A DNA stretch of 64,000 bases from Blastococcus sp. TF02-09 (GTDB lineage Bacteria > Actinomycetota > Actinomycetes > Mycobacteriales > Geodermatophilaceae): contig NZ_QOHH01000003.1 of assembly GCF_003319105.1 (NCBI RefSeq), positions 248,001-312,000 of the forward strand, read 5' to 3'. Under the pieces are notes generated by a model that worked only from the letters and a program-made list of their open reading frames with translations, was not told where the DNA came from and ran no database searches. The position numbers and the translations under genes were made by a program. Shown piece after piece: positions 17,239 to 25,357 of the stretch (the first letter of the stretch is position 1; each line of letters opens with the position of its first letter).

Positions 17239-17822
17239 CCGACACCCGCCCCGGCACCAGGATCGTCGACCTCCCGGTCGCCTGGCTGCGCGACCACATG
17301 CACGAGGCGCTGGCCATCTACGGCCTGGCCATGGGCTACGACCCCGGGGTGGTGGCCGGCCGCTACGGCTACGCCATCCAGCACACCGACCGTCCCGGCT
17401 TCCGGGCGGTCGGGGCCTTCGCCGCCACCGAGGACGGCGAGCGCCTCGTCGGCTTCGGCTACGGCTACCTGATCGCGCCCGGCCAGTGGTGGCACGACCA
17501 GGTGCGCGCGGCCCTGGACCGGCGGACGGCGAAGAAGTGGCTGCCCGGCGCCTTCGAGGTCTGCGAGCTGCACGTGCACCCCGACCACCAGAGCCAGGGG
17601 CTGGGCCGCCGGCTGCTGCACGCCCTGGTGGCCGGCACCACCGCCCCGGTGGCCCTGCTCTCCACCCCCGACGCCGACACGAAGGCGTTCCGGCTCTACC
17701 ACGCCGACGGCTTCGTCGACCTGGCCCGCGGCTACCACTTCCCGGGCGATCCGCGGCCGTTCGCCATCCTCGGGGTCGAGCTCCCGATGCATCCGCGCGA
17801 GCCGCGGCCGGCGAACACCTGA
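17235..17822 (+). CDS. GNAT-family N-acetyltransferase
   Basis: A 195-residue acetyltransferase. The acetyl-CoA binding motif A is in ELHVHPDHQSQGLGRRLL (about 113-130), with the expected Q-x-x-G-x-G/A loop, followed by LLSTPDADTKAFRLYHADGF typical of motif B. The GTG start overlaps the YbaK-like stop. It ends 2 bp before the carotenoid tailoring operon, so read-through is possible although no functional link is evident. The acceptor substrate is unknown. Confidence 0.85.
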   Translation: MTDTRPGTRIVDLPVAWLRDHMHEALAIYGLAMGYDPGVVAGRYGYAIQHTDRPGFRAVGAFAATEDGERLVGFGYGYLIAPGQWWHDQVRAALDRRTAKKWLPGAFEVCELHVHPDHQSQGLGRRLLHALVAGTTAPVALLSTPDADTKAFRLYHADGFVDLARGYHFPGDPRPFAILGVELPMHPREPRPANT

Positions 17823-17824
17823 GC

Positions 17825-19459
17825 GTGCCGCCACCCGTCGACGTCGTCGTGATCGGTTCCGGCCACAACGGGCTGGTCGCGGCCTGCTACCTGGCGCGCG
17901 CCGGCCTGTCGGTCGAGGTCCTGGAGTCCGACACGGTCCTCGGCGGCGCGGTCTCCACCGTCGAGCGGTGGCCCGGGGTGCGGGTCGACCGCGGCTCGAG
18001 CGCACACGTGATCATCCGGCACAGCGGCATCGTCGAGGAGCTGGACCTCGCCGCCCACGGCCTGCGCTACCTGGACTGCGACCCGTGGGGGTTCGCGCCC
18101 GCGCCGTCCCCCGGCGACCCCGGTCCCGACGGCCGGCCGCTGGTCTTCTCCGTCGACCTCGACGCCACCTGCGCGTCCATCGCCGCGGCCTGCGGGCCGG
18201 AGGACGCCGAGGCCTACCGCCGGTTCGTGGCGGTGTGGGGTCCGCGCAGCCGCGCCGTCGTCGCCTCCTTCGGCCGCCGGCCCAGCGCCGGCGGGCTGGT
18301 CCGCTCCTTCTGGCCGCTGGGCGCTCCCGGCGAGGACCGCGCCCGCACCCCCGGCGCCGAGCTGGCCATCGACTTCCTCGGCTCGGGCGACGCGCTGCTG
18401 GACCGCTGGTTCGGCAGCGAGCGGCTCAAGGCGGCGCTGGCCTGGTTCGGTGCGCAGTCCGGCCCGCCCATGTCCGAGCCCGGCACCGCCGCCATGGTCG
18501 GCTGGGTGGCGCTGCTGCACGACGTGCCGCCCGGCCACCCCGTCGGCGGCTCGGGCGAACTGACCGCCGCGCTGCGCCGTCGGCTGGAGGCCGACGGCGG
18601 GCGGGTGACCCTCGGCGACGGCGCCGCGCGGCTGCTGGTGGAGGAGGGCCGGGTCACCGGCGTCGAGACCGCGTCGGGACGGCGTCTGGGCACCGGAGCC
18701 GTCGTCGCCGCGTGCCACATCGGGGTGACTCGGCGCCTGGCCGGCGCGGACGCCCCGCCCGCCCTGGCCGAGACGGACCCCCCGGTCGGCAACGGCTTCG
18801 GGCTGGTCGTGCGCGCGCTCACCGACGCCCTGCCGGCCTATCCCGGCGCTACCCCGGAGGAGTCGCTCCAGGGACTCCAGCTGCTGTGCACCGACCGCGC
18901 TCAGCTCGCCGCCGCCCACGGCGACTGGGGCGCTGGCCGGGTGCCGCGCGAGCCGGTGCCCCTGGCGATGTCCTTCTCCGCGAGCGACGACACCCTCGCT
19001 CCGGACGGGTCGCACGTCGTCACGATCTGGGGCCAGTGGTACCCCTACGCGCTCGCCGACGGCGCCGACTGGGACGCCCTCGCCGACACCGAGGCGCGGC
19101 GGCTCGTCGACGCCGTCGACCGGTTCGCCCCCGGGTTCGCCGACTCGGTACAGCGGCTGTACGTCCAGACCCCGGTGGCCCTGGAGCGCGAGCTGGCCCT
19201 GCCTCGCGGCAACGTCATGCACGTGGAGATGGGCCTGGCCAGCATGTTCGGCTTCCGGCCCACACCCGCGCTGTCCGGCTACCGCGTCCCCGGCCTGGCC
19301 GGCCTGTACCTCGCCGGCGCCTCCACCCACCCCGGCGGCGGGGTCTCGGGCAACTCCGGCCGCAGCGCCGCCCGCGTGGTGCTCGGCGACCGGTCGCGCC
19401 CCGCGCGCGCCCGCGCGGCCGCGGCCCGGTCCCTGCGCCGGGTCCGGACCGGCCGGTGA
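17825..19459 (+). CDS. FAD-dependent carotenoid oxidoreductase (CrtO/CrtD-like)
   Basis: A 544-residue FAD enzyme of the phytoene desaturase superfamily. The dinucleotide motif VVIGSGHNGLVAACYLARAG (8-27) and the C-terminal FAD motif GLYLAGASTHPGGGVSGNSG are typical of the CrtO/CrtD branch that introduces keto groups or extra double bases into carotenoids. It differs clearly from the CrtI at 33503, and its position before CruF- and CruG-like genes favours a 3',4'-desaturase role (CrtD) or ketolase (CrtO); sequence alone does not decide. GTG start at 17825 lies 2 bp after the acetyltransferase stop. The stop overlaps the cruF-like GTG. Confidence 0.85.
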   Translation: MPPPVDVVVIGSGHNGLVAACYLARAGLSVEVLESDTVLGGAVSTVERWPGVRVDRGSSAHVIIRHSGIVEELDLAAHGLRYLDCDPWGFAPAPSPGDPGPDGRPLVFSVDLDATCASIAAACGPEDAEAYRRFVAVWGPRSRAVVASFGRRPSAGGLVRSFWPLGAPGEDRARTPGAELAIDFLGSGDALLDRWFGSERLKAALAWFGAQSGPPMSEPGTAAMVGWVALLHDVPPGHPVGGSGELTAALRRRLEADGGRVTLGDGAARLLVEEGRVTGVETASGRRLGTGAVVAACHIGVTRRLAGADAPPALAETDPPVGNGFGLVVRALTDALPAYPGATPEESLQGLQLLCTDRAQLAAAHGDWGAGRVPREPVPLAMSFSASDDTLAPDGSHVVTIWGQWYPYALADGADWDALADTEARRLVDAVDRFAPGFADSVQRLYVQTPVALERELALPRGNVMHVEMGLASMFGFRPTPALSGYRVPGLAGLYLAGASTHPGGGVSGNSGRSAARVVLGDRSRPARARAAAARSLRRVRTGR

Positions 19460-20256
19460 CGACGACGGCCGCCCCGCCGGCGCCGGTCCTCCGACGGGCG
19501 CTGCCGTGGGCGCTGGCCAGCGCCCTGGTGCTGACCGCGATCGCCTACCCCCTCGCCGACACCAACCGGAACGCGGTCAGCTGGGCCATCGTCCTGCTCG
19601 GCGCGGCGCTGTCGGTGGTGCACGCCTGGCTCAGCCGAGGAGCGCGCACCGGCGTCGGGGTCCTGGTGCTCGTCGGCGCGGTCGCCGTGGGGTTCGAGAG
19701 CGTCGGGCTGGCCACGGGCTTCCCCTACGGCAGCTACACCTACAGCGACGTCCTGGGCCCGACGCTGCTCGGCGTCCCGTTCCTCGTGCCCCTGGCCTGG
19801 CTGATGATGGCCTGGCCGAGCTGGCTGCTGGGCGGCCGGCTGGCCCGCCCGGTGCGCCCCGGGCGACGGCGGGCGGCGCGCATCGCGTGGTCGGCGGCCG
19901 TCTTCGCCGGCTGGGACGTCGTCCTGGATCCGCAGATGGTCGACGCCGGCTATTGGACGTGGGCGCACCCGTCGCCCGGGCTCCCGGGCATCGACACCGT
20001 CCCCCTGACCAACCTGGCCGGCTGGCTGGTGGCCGGCGCGGTCCTCATGACGCTGCTCGACCTCCTCGTCGAGCGCACCGCCACTCCCCCCGCCGTCGGC
20101 GACGCCGCGCCGCTGCTGGCGCTGGCCTGGATGACCCTCGGCGGCGCCCTCGCCCACGCCGGCTGGCTGGGGCTGCCCGGCTCCGCCGCGTGGGGCGCCG
20201 GCCTGGGCGCCGCCGTCCTCACCGTGCTCGCCGTCCAGCACGCCCGTCAGCCGTGA
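19456..20256 (+). CDS. cruF: Carotenoid 1',2'-hydratase-like membrane protein (CruF family)
   Basis: A 266-residue integral membrane protein with about seven hydrophobic segments. It matches the CruF/carotenoid biosynthesis protein family, which adds water to the acyclic psi-end of carotenoids such as lycopene or gamma-carotene. Characteristic pieces are GFPYGSYTYSDVLGP (about 93-107) and WDVVLDPQMVDAGYWTW (about 155-171), where Asp and His/Tyr residues are conserved. Start and stop overlap the adjoining genes by GTGA, so the three tailoring genes are translationally linked. A non-hydratase role in the same family cannot be excluded. Confidence 0.85.
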   Translation: MTTTAAPPAPVLRRALPWALASALVLTAIAYPLADTNRNAVSWAIVLLGAALSVVHAWLSRGARTGVGVLVLVGAVAVGFESVGLATGFPYGSYTYSDVLGPTLLGVPFLVPLAWLMMAWPSWLLGGRLARPVRPGRRRAARIAWSAAVFAGWDVVLDPQMVDAGYWTWAHPSPGLPGIDTVPLTNLAGWLVAGAVLMTLLDLLVERTATPPAVGDAAPLLALAWMTLGGALAHAGWLGLPGSAAWGAGLGAAVLTVLAVQHARQP

Positions 20257-21389
20257 GCGGCCGGTTCCTGCGCACGCTGGCCGGGATCTCGGTCGCGGGC
20301 GCGGCGCACGCGGCCCTCAACGCCGCGCTGCTGCGCCGCCCACCCGCCGCGCCGGCGCCGGTCCAGAGGTCGGTCACCGTCGTCGTCCCGGTGCGCGACG
20401 AGGCGGCGCACGTCCTGGACTGCCTGGCCGCGGCCCTCGACCAGCGGGGGGTTCCCGGGCTGCGCGTCGTCGTCGTGGACGACGGCTCGACCGACGGCAC
20501 CGCGGCGCTCGTGGCCGCCCACCCCGACCCGCGGGTGCAGCTGGTGACGGCGCCGCCGCCGGGGCCGGGCTGGCTGGGCAAGCCCCACGCGTGCGCGCGC
20601 GGCGCGGAGGTGGCGGGCGACGCCGACGTCCTGGTGTTCCTGGACGCGGACGTGCGGCTGATGCCCGACGCCGTCGCCGCGGCCGTGTCGGTCCTGGACG
20701 AGGCCGGGCTGGACCTGGTCTCGCCCTGGCCGCGGCAGCTCGCCGGCAGCGCCGCCGAGCGGCTGGTCCAGCCGCTGCAGCATTGGCTGTGGGCGACCTT
20801 CCTGCCGCTCCGGGCGGCGGAGCGCTCGCCCCGGCCGGCGCTGGCCGCGGCGAACGGCCAGTTCCTGGTCGTGCGCCGGGAGGCCTACGAGCGGGCCGGC
20901 GGGCACGCCGCCGTCCGCGGCGAGGTCATCGAGGACGTCGCCCTGCTGCGCGCGGTGAAGGCGGCCGGTGGGCGCGGGGTCGTGATCGACGGGTCGCGGC
21001 TGGCCGTGTGCCGCATGTACGAGGGCTGGCCCGGCGTCCGGGACGGCTACGCGAAGTCGCTCTGGTCCGCCGTCGGCGGCTCACCGGCCGCGGGGCTGCT
21101 CACCGCCGGCGCGCTCACCGCGGTGTGGGTGCTGCCCGCGGCCGCGGCGCTGCGGGGCTCGCGGGCCGGGCTGGTCGGGTACGCGGGCGGGGTGGCCGGC
21201 CGGGCAGTCACCGCCGCGGCCACCGGCGGCCGGGTGTGGCCGGACGCGCTGGCCCATCCGCTGTCCGTGCTGGCCCTGGACCTCCTGATGGTCCGCTCGG
21301 TCGCCGGGCACCGGCGCGGAACGCTGCGCTGGCGCGGCCGAGGGGTGACCGCGCAGCCCGGTGCCGCTGCGGCGAGGATGGGCCGGTGA
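20253..21389 (+). CDS. Family 2 glycosyltransferase (CruG-like, carotenoid tailoring)
   Basis: A 378-residue GT-A glycosyltransferase. VVVPVRDEAAHVLDCLAAAL (about 47-66) starts the nucleotide-sugar fold, VVDDGSTDGT and FLDADVRLM give the acidic metal-binding residues, and GEVIEDVALLRAVKAAGG carries the acceptor-side ED motif. Hydrophobic segments at the N- and C-termini anchor it to the membrane, where the carotenoid substrate lies. Adjacent to a CruF-like hydratase it most likely glycosylates a 1'- or 2'-hydroxyl, as CruG does in myxol glycoside synthesis. The sugar is not predictable. Confidence 0.82.
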   Translation: MSGRFLRTLAGISVAGAAHAALNAALLRRPPAAPAPVQRSVTVVVPVRDEAAHVLDCLAAALDQRGVPGLRVVVVDDGSTDGTAALVAAHPDPRVQLVTAPPPGPGWLGKPHACARGAEVAGDADVLVFLDADVRLMPDAVAAAVSVLDEAGLDLVSPWPRQLAGSAAERLVQPLQHWLWATFLPLRAAERSPRPALAAANGQFLVVRREAYERAGGHAAVRGEVIEDVALLRAVKAAGGRGVVIDGSRLAVCRMYEGWPGVRDGYAKSLWSAVGGSPAAGLLTAGALTAVWVLPAAAALRGSRAGLVGYAGGVAGRAVTAAATGGRVWPDALAHPLSVLALDLLMVRSVAGHRRGTLRWRGRGVTAQPGAAAARMGR

Positions 21390-22042
21390 CCTCCCCGGCA
21401 GCCCGCGACCGCGTCTCCTTCGACCCCGACGCGATGGACTCCGGCGCCTTCTACCGGGTGCTGAACTCCGTCGTCGTCCCCCGGCCGATCGCCTGGGTCT
21501 GCACCCGCTCCGCCGAGGGCGTGCACAACCTCGCGCCGCACTCCTTCTACACGGTGGCGTGCGTGACCCCGCCGGTCGTGCAGTTCACCTCCGTGGGCCG
21601 CAAGGACTCGCTGCGCAACGCCGAGGCGACCGGCCAGTTCACCGTCAACCTCACCCCCGAGGCCCTGTTCGAGCAGGTCAACGCCACGGCCACCGACTTC
21701 CCGCCCGACCACAGCGAGGCCGAGCACACCGGGGTGCGGCTGGAGCCGGCCGAGACCGTGGACGCGATGCGCGTGGCGGAGTCGCCGGTGTCCATCGAGT
21801 GCGTCCTGCACGGCACGGTCAGCTTCGGCGACAGCACGGTCGTCTTCGGCCGGGTCCGGCACATCAGCGTGTGGGCCGAGGCGGTGCAGGACGGCCGGCC
21901 GCGCATCGAGCACCTGCGGCCGCTGGCCCGGCTGGGCGGGAACGAGTGGTCGACCATCGGCGAGGTCCGCGAGATCCGCCGCATCCCGTACCGCACCTGG
22001 ACCGACGACCCCGGCATCGGCGAGCGCCTCCGCGGTCGGTGA
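21386..22042 (+). CDS. Flavin reductase-like FMN-binding split-barrel protein
   Basis: A 218-residue protein of the flavin reductase-like split-barrel family. Typical blocks are VPRPIAWVCT (about 32-41), NLAPHSFYTVACVTPPVVQF and KDSLRNAEATGQFTVNL. Members bind FMN and use NAD(P)H to reduce flavins or act as small oxidoreductases. GTG overlaps the stop of the glycosyltransferase gene, so it is the last gene of the carotenoid tailoring operon, but a role in pigment chemistry is only suggested by position. A weak hairpin (CCCGCT, AGCGGG) follows the stop. Confidence 0.82.
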   Translation: MTSPAARDRVSFDPDAMDSGAFYRVLNSVVVPRPIAWVCTRSAEGVHNLAPHSFYTVACVTPPVVQFTSVGRKDSLRNAEATGQFTVNLTPEALFEQVNATATDFPPDHSEAEHTGVRLEPAETVDAMRVAESPVSIECVLHGTVSFGDSTVVFGRVRHISVWAEAVQDGRPRIEHLRPLARLGGNEWSTIGEVREIRRIPYRTWTDDPGIGERLRGR

Positions 22043-22045
22043 CCC

Positions 22046-22066
22046 GCTCAGTTCCCCAGCGGGCAG
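22046..22066 (+). terminator. Weak hairpin after flavin reductase-like gene
   Basis: CCCGCT and AGCGGG form a 6-bp stem around a 9-nt loop immediately after the stop codon. It could be a weak terminator of the carotenoid tailoring operon; no T-tract follows. Confidence 0.3.
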
Positions 22067-22074
22067 GTGTCCTA

Positions 22075-22097
22075 CCTCCGTCACCGTTCGACGGAGG
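22075..22097 (+). promoter_or_regulatory. Hairpin covering the ribosome binding site
   Basis: CCTCCGTC and GACGGAGG form a perfect 8-bp stem with loop ACCGTTC; the right arm includes the GGAGGG ribosome binding site of the downstream reductase gene (ATG at 22108). Folding would limit translation. Whether this is regulatory or chance is open. Confidence 0.35.
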
Positions 22098-22107
22098 GAA
22101 GCCCACC

Positions 22108-22659
22108 ATGCGCAGGTTGGTCGTCACGCAGAACATCACGCTCGACGGCTCGATCGAGATGATCGGCGACTGGTTCGACCCGCAGGCCGACGCCTCCGAC
22201 CAGCTCGCGGAGGTGCGCCGCCAGGACGAGACCGCCGACGCGCTGCTGCTGGGCCGGCAGACCTTCGAGGACTTCCGCGGCTACTGGCCGCTGCAGACCG
22301 ACGACCCGACCGGCATCTCGGCCTACCTGGACCAGGTGCAGAAGTACGTCGTGTCCTCGACCCTGCCCGATCCGGGCTGGGAGCCGACGACGGTGCTGGG
22401 CGGGGACGTCGTCGCGGCGGTGCGCGAGCTCACGGAGCAGCCGGGTCAGGACGTCGTCGTCACCGGCAGCATCACGCTCACCCACGCGCTGATCGCGGCC
22501 GGCCTGGTCGACGAGTACCGCCTGTTCACCCATCCCGTCGTGCAGGGGCGCGGCCGTCGGCTGTTCCCCGACGGCGTCGAGGTGCCGCGGCTGCGCCGGC
22601 TGGACGCGAAGGCCTTCGGCAACGGCGTCACGTACGCCGCCTGGGCGCCGGCCTGCTAG
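22108..22659 (+). CDS. RibD/dihydrofolate-reductase-fold family protein
   Basis: A 183-residue single-domain protein of the RibD C-terminal/dihydrofolate-reductase-like family. It begins MRRLVVTQNITLDGSIEM and contains LLLGRQTFEDFRGYW (about 48-62) and VVVTGSITLTHALIAAGLVD (about 115-134), the NADPH-binding region. Free-standing members are widespread and mostly uncharacterised; a role in riboflavin synthesis is not implied. GGAGGG stands 9 nt before the ATG. Its TAG shares a CTAG with the stop of the convergent adenosine kinase gene. Confidence 0.85.
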   Translation: MRRLVVTQNITLDGSIEMIGDWFDPQADASDQLAEVRRQDETADALLLGRQTFEDFRGYWPLQTDDPTGISAYLDQVQKYVVSSTLPDPGWEPTTVLGGDVVAAVRELTEQPGQDVVVTGSITLTHALIAAGLVDEYRLFTHPVVQGRGRRLFPDGVEVPRLRRLDAKAFGNGVTYAAWAPAC

Positions 22660-23633
22660 GCGGGCAGGTGCGCGGCCACCTCGGCGGCGGCCTCGTCCCC
22701 GAAGGCCTCGGCGAACCGGCTCAGGAAGCTCTCCCGCGGCAGGTCGTACTCCTGCGTGCCGATGACCTCCACGGCGGCGGTGGCGACGGCGGAGCCCAGC
22801 TGGGTGGCGCGCTCCAGGCTCAGGCCCCACGTGCGGCCGGCGATGAACCCGGCCCGCAGCGCGTCGCCGCCGCCGGTGGGCTCGACCGGCTTGGTCTCCG
22901 GGACGGCGATGACCGAGATGGGCTCCTCGCCCGCGCGGCGCACCAGAATGCCGTCGGCGGCACGCGTGGTCACCCAGGTGCCCACCCGGGCCAGCACCTC
23001 GGCGTCGGTCCAGCCGGTCTTCTGCAGCAGCAGCGCGGCCTCGTACTCGTTGGTGAACAGGAGCTCGGCGCCGTCGACGAGGTCGCGGATCATCTCGCCG
23101 TCGGCCCAGGCCAGCTGCTGGCTCGGGTCGGCGGCGAAGGGGTAGCCGCGCTCCCGGCACTCGTGGGTGTGCCGCACCATCGCAGTCGGGTCATTGGGGC
23201 CGATGACGACGAGGTCGAGGTCCCCGATGCGGGCGGCGACCGGCGCCAGCTCGATCTGCGAGGCCTCGCTCATGGCGCCCGAGTAGAACGACGCGATCTG
23301 GTTGTTGGCCATGTCGGTCGTGCAGACGAAGCGGGCCGTGTGCTTGAGCTCCGACCAGTGCACGCTCGCGGTGTCCACGCCGTGCCGGCTGAGCCATGCC
23401 TCGTAGTCAGCGAAGTCGTTGCCGACGGCGCCGACGAGCACCGGCCCCAGGCCCAGCAGGCCCAGGCCGTAGGCCATGTTGGCGCCGGCCCCGCCCCGGT
23501 GCTGGACCAGGTCGTCGACCAGGAAGGAGAGCGAGACGTTCTCCATCTGCCCCTCGACGAACTGCTCGGTGAACTTCCCGGGGAAGGTCATGAGGTGGTC
23601 GGTGGCGATGGACCCGGTGACGACGACGGGCAC
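22656..23633 (-). CDS. adoK: Adenosine kinase, PfkB family
   Basis: A 325-residue PfkB-family kinase that closely follows the mycobacterial adenosine kinase AdoK (Rv2202c), which phosphorylates adenosine to AMP. Shared blocks include VTGSIATDHLMTFPGKF (about 5-21), SLSFLVDDLVQHRGGAGANMAY, HTARFVCTTD, FAADPSQQLAWADGE and the active-site loop EPTGGGDALRAGF holding the catalytic Asp. The GTG start at 23633 is chosen for AGGAG upstream. A likely -10 (TACTCT, 23734-23739) would give a leader of about 95 nt. Purine salvage is the role by family; activity on other nucleosides cannot be ruled out. Confidence 0.9.
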   Translation of the reverse strand: MPVVVTGSIATDHLMTFPGKFTEQFVEGQMENVSLSFLVDDLVQHRGGAGANMAYGLGLLGLGPVLVGAVGNDFADYEAWLSRHGVDTASVHWSELKHTARFVCTTDMANNQIASFYSGAMSEASQIELAPVAARIGDLDLVVIGPNDPTAMVRHTHECRERGYPFAADPSQQLAWADGEMIRDLVDGAELLFTNEYEAALLLQKTGWTDAEVLARVGTWVTTRAADGILVRRAGEEPISVIAVPETKPVEPTGGGDALRAGFIAGRTWGLSLERATQLGSAVATAAVEVIGTQEYDLPRESFLSRFAEAFGDEAAAEVAAHLPA

Positions 23634-23733
23634 GGGCTGCTCCTGGGGGGATGGCTCCGGAGGGGCACGGGCCCCCGGCTCGCGGGCGGGCCTGGGTGAC
23701 GGAGGGGTGAACGGAGGGGGTCGAGCACCGGAC

Positions 23734-23739
23734 AGAGTA
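23734..23739 (-). promoter_or_regulatory. Possible -10 box of adoK
   Basis: TACTCT on the minus strand in the 165-bp gap upstream of adoK. A transcript starting about 7 nt further on would have a leader of roughly 95 nt before the GTG. No clear -35 element was recognised. Confidence 0.3.
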
Positions 23740-23798
23740 GGCGCCGCCCCGACCGCAGGAGGCCCCGAGGTGCCCCGCTGCACCCGCACGGTGCCCGG

Positions 23799-24488
23799 TC
23801 AGCGCGTTCCGGGTGCCTCCGGCCCGGCCAGCTCCGAGCGCAGCCACCACCCCAGCTGCACCGTTGCCGCGGCGCCGAGGAGCGCACCGACCGCGGACCC
23901 GCTGGTCACCGTCAGCACGTCGCCGTCGACCCCGCGCACCTCCAGACCGGAGACCACGGCGGCGCCGCCGAGCGTGAGGGCGGTCATGACCACGCGGGTG
24001 GGGCGCTCCCACAGCGAGATGGGGCCGGTGCGGTCCACGCCGGCCTGCCCGGCCCGGGCCCGCACGTAGTCCGGCAGCCAGCACAGCGCACCGAACACGA
24101 CCACCAGCCAGCCGGGAGCGCCGGCGGCCCACAGCGCACCGGCGTAGGCGACCTCGGTGAGCCGGTCGACCACCGAGTCGAGCACGAACCCGCGCTGCGA
24201 GGCCCGCCCGGCGCCGATGGCCAGGGCACCGTCGAGGCTGTCGAACAGTCCCGACAGGCCCACCAGGAGCGCGGCGGCGATCAGCCAGGCGCCCCCGGCG
24301 GCGGCCGGGGCGACGGCAGCCCCGGCGACGACGAGGCCACCCGCGGTCGCGACGATGGGCGGCAGCCCCGCCAGCGGCCGGGCGAGGGTGTGCGCGAGGG
24401 TCAGCCACCCCCGCACGAGGGGCGACGACGTGTCGGCGTCGCCGTGCCAGCGCGACCACGCCGCCAGGTACTCGTCCCGGTTCAGCAC
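23799..24488 (-). CDS. CDP-alcohol phosphatidyltransferase family membrane protein
   Basis: A 229-residue integral membrane protein with several hydrophobic segments. The family signature DGxxAR-x8-G-xxx-D-xxx-D can be followed as DSLDGALAIGAGRASQRG then FVLDSVVD (about 82-109), with the Arg after Ala replaced by Ile. All four Asp residues of the metal site are kept. These enzymes join CDP-activated and free alcohols to make phospholipid headgroups. The upstream gap carries no strong ribosome binding site. The specific headgroup is not predictable, and the Arg change leaves some doubt about activity. Confidence 0.8.
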   Translation of the reverse strand: MLNRDEYLAAWSRWHGDADTSSPLVRGWLTLAHTLARPLAGLPPIVATAGGLVVAGAAVAPAAAGGAWLIAAALLVGLSGLFDSLDGALAIGAGRASQRGFVLDSVVDRLTEVAYAGALWAAGAPGWLVVVFGALCWLPDYVRARAGQAGVDRTGPISLWERPTRVVMTALTLGGAAVVSGLEVRGVDGDVLTVTSGSAVGALLGAAATVQLGWWLRSELAGPEAPGTR

Positions 24489-24544
24489 CGCGTCCCCTCC
24501 CCCGCGCCGTGGATCCGGGCACTGGCGCCGGGCTCCCGAGGAGG

Positions 24545-24550
24545 GACAGT
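24545..24550 (+). promoter_or_regulatory. Possible -10 box of the lipase gene
   Basis: GACAGT stands 6 nt before the ATG at 24557, but the intervening AGGGGG could equally be a ribosome binding site, so leaderless transcription is uncertain. Confidence 0.3.
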
Positions 24551-24556
24551 AGGGGG

Positions 24557-25357
24557 ATGCTGGCCGGCCTCTCCCCTGCGCGCCGACGCGTCGTTCTCGT
24601 CGTGATTGCCCTGGTGCTCGCCGGCGCGGTGGTCCTGGGCGTCGTGCTGGTGCAGCGGACGTCGGCCGGCGAGGCGGAGCCGGCCGCGCAGGACCGGCTC
24701 GGCCCGGTGCTGCTCGTGCCCGGCTACGGCGGCGCCACCGGGGCGCTGCAGACCCTCGCCGACCGGCTCGCGGCGTCCGGGCGCGACGCCACCGTGGTCG
24801 ACCTCCCCGGCGACGGCACCGTCGACCTCGCCGCGGCGGCCGACGTCCTGGACGCCGCGGCGACCGCGGTGCTGGCGCGCACCGGGGACCCCGCCGTGGA
24901 CGTCGTCGGCTACTCGGCCGGCGGGGTCGTGGCCCGGCTCTGGATCGCCGACGGCGGCGCCGACGTGGTCCGCCGAGTCGTCACGCTGGGCTCCCCGCAC
25001 CACGGGACCGAACTCGCCGGGCTGGCCGCGTCCCTGGCGCCCTCCCAGTGCCCGGTCGCCTGCCGCCAGCTGGCTCCGGGCAGCGAGCTGCTCGCGGCGC
25101 TGAACGACGGTGACGAGACGCCGGCGGGGCCCAGCTGGGTGTCCATCTGGACGACCCTCGACCGGACGGTGACCCCGCCGGACAGCGCCCGGCTCGACGG
25201 CGCGCTCGAGCTGCCGGTCCAGTCCGTCTGCGCCGATTCGAGGGTGGGGCACGGCGAGCTCCCGCGCGACCGGCTGGTGCAGCAGATGGTGCTCGCCGAG
25301 CTCGCGGCCGGTGCACCCGTGGAGCTCGGCCCGGCCGACTGCGCCCGCTTGAGCTAG
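24557..25357 (+). CDS. Membrane-anchored or secreted lipase/esterase (alpha/beta hydrolase)
   Basis: A 266-residue lipase-like protein. Residues about 10-34 form a signal anchor (ARRR followed by VVLVVIALVLAGAVVLGVVL), so the enzyme faces outside. LLVPGYGG gives the oxyanion region, VVGYSAGGVVARLWI the Ser nucleophile, LGSPHHGTELAG the typical lipase loop, and RVGHGELPRD a candidate His. Two Cys pairs (CPVACR; CADS and DCARL) suggest disulphides. It resembles Streptomyces-type secreted triacylglycerol lipases. The stop codon shares CTAG with the convergent permease gene. Confidence 0.85.
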   Translation: MLAGLSPARRRVVLVVIALVLAGAVVLGVVLVQRTSAGEAEPAAQDRLGPVLLVPGYGGATGALQTLADRLAASGRDATVVDLPGDGTVDLAAAADVLDAAATAVLARTGDPAVDVVGYSAGGVVARLWIADGGADVVRRVVTLGSPHHGTELAGLAASLAPSQCPVACRQLAPGSELLAALNDGDETPAGPSWVSIWTTLDRTVTPPDSARLDGALELPVQSVCADSRVGHGELPRDRLVQQMVLAELAAGAPVELGPADCARLS

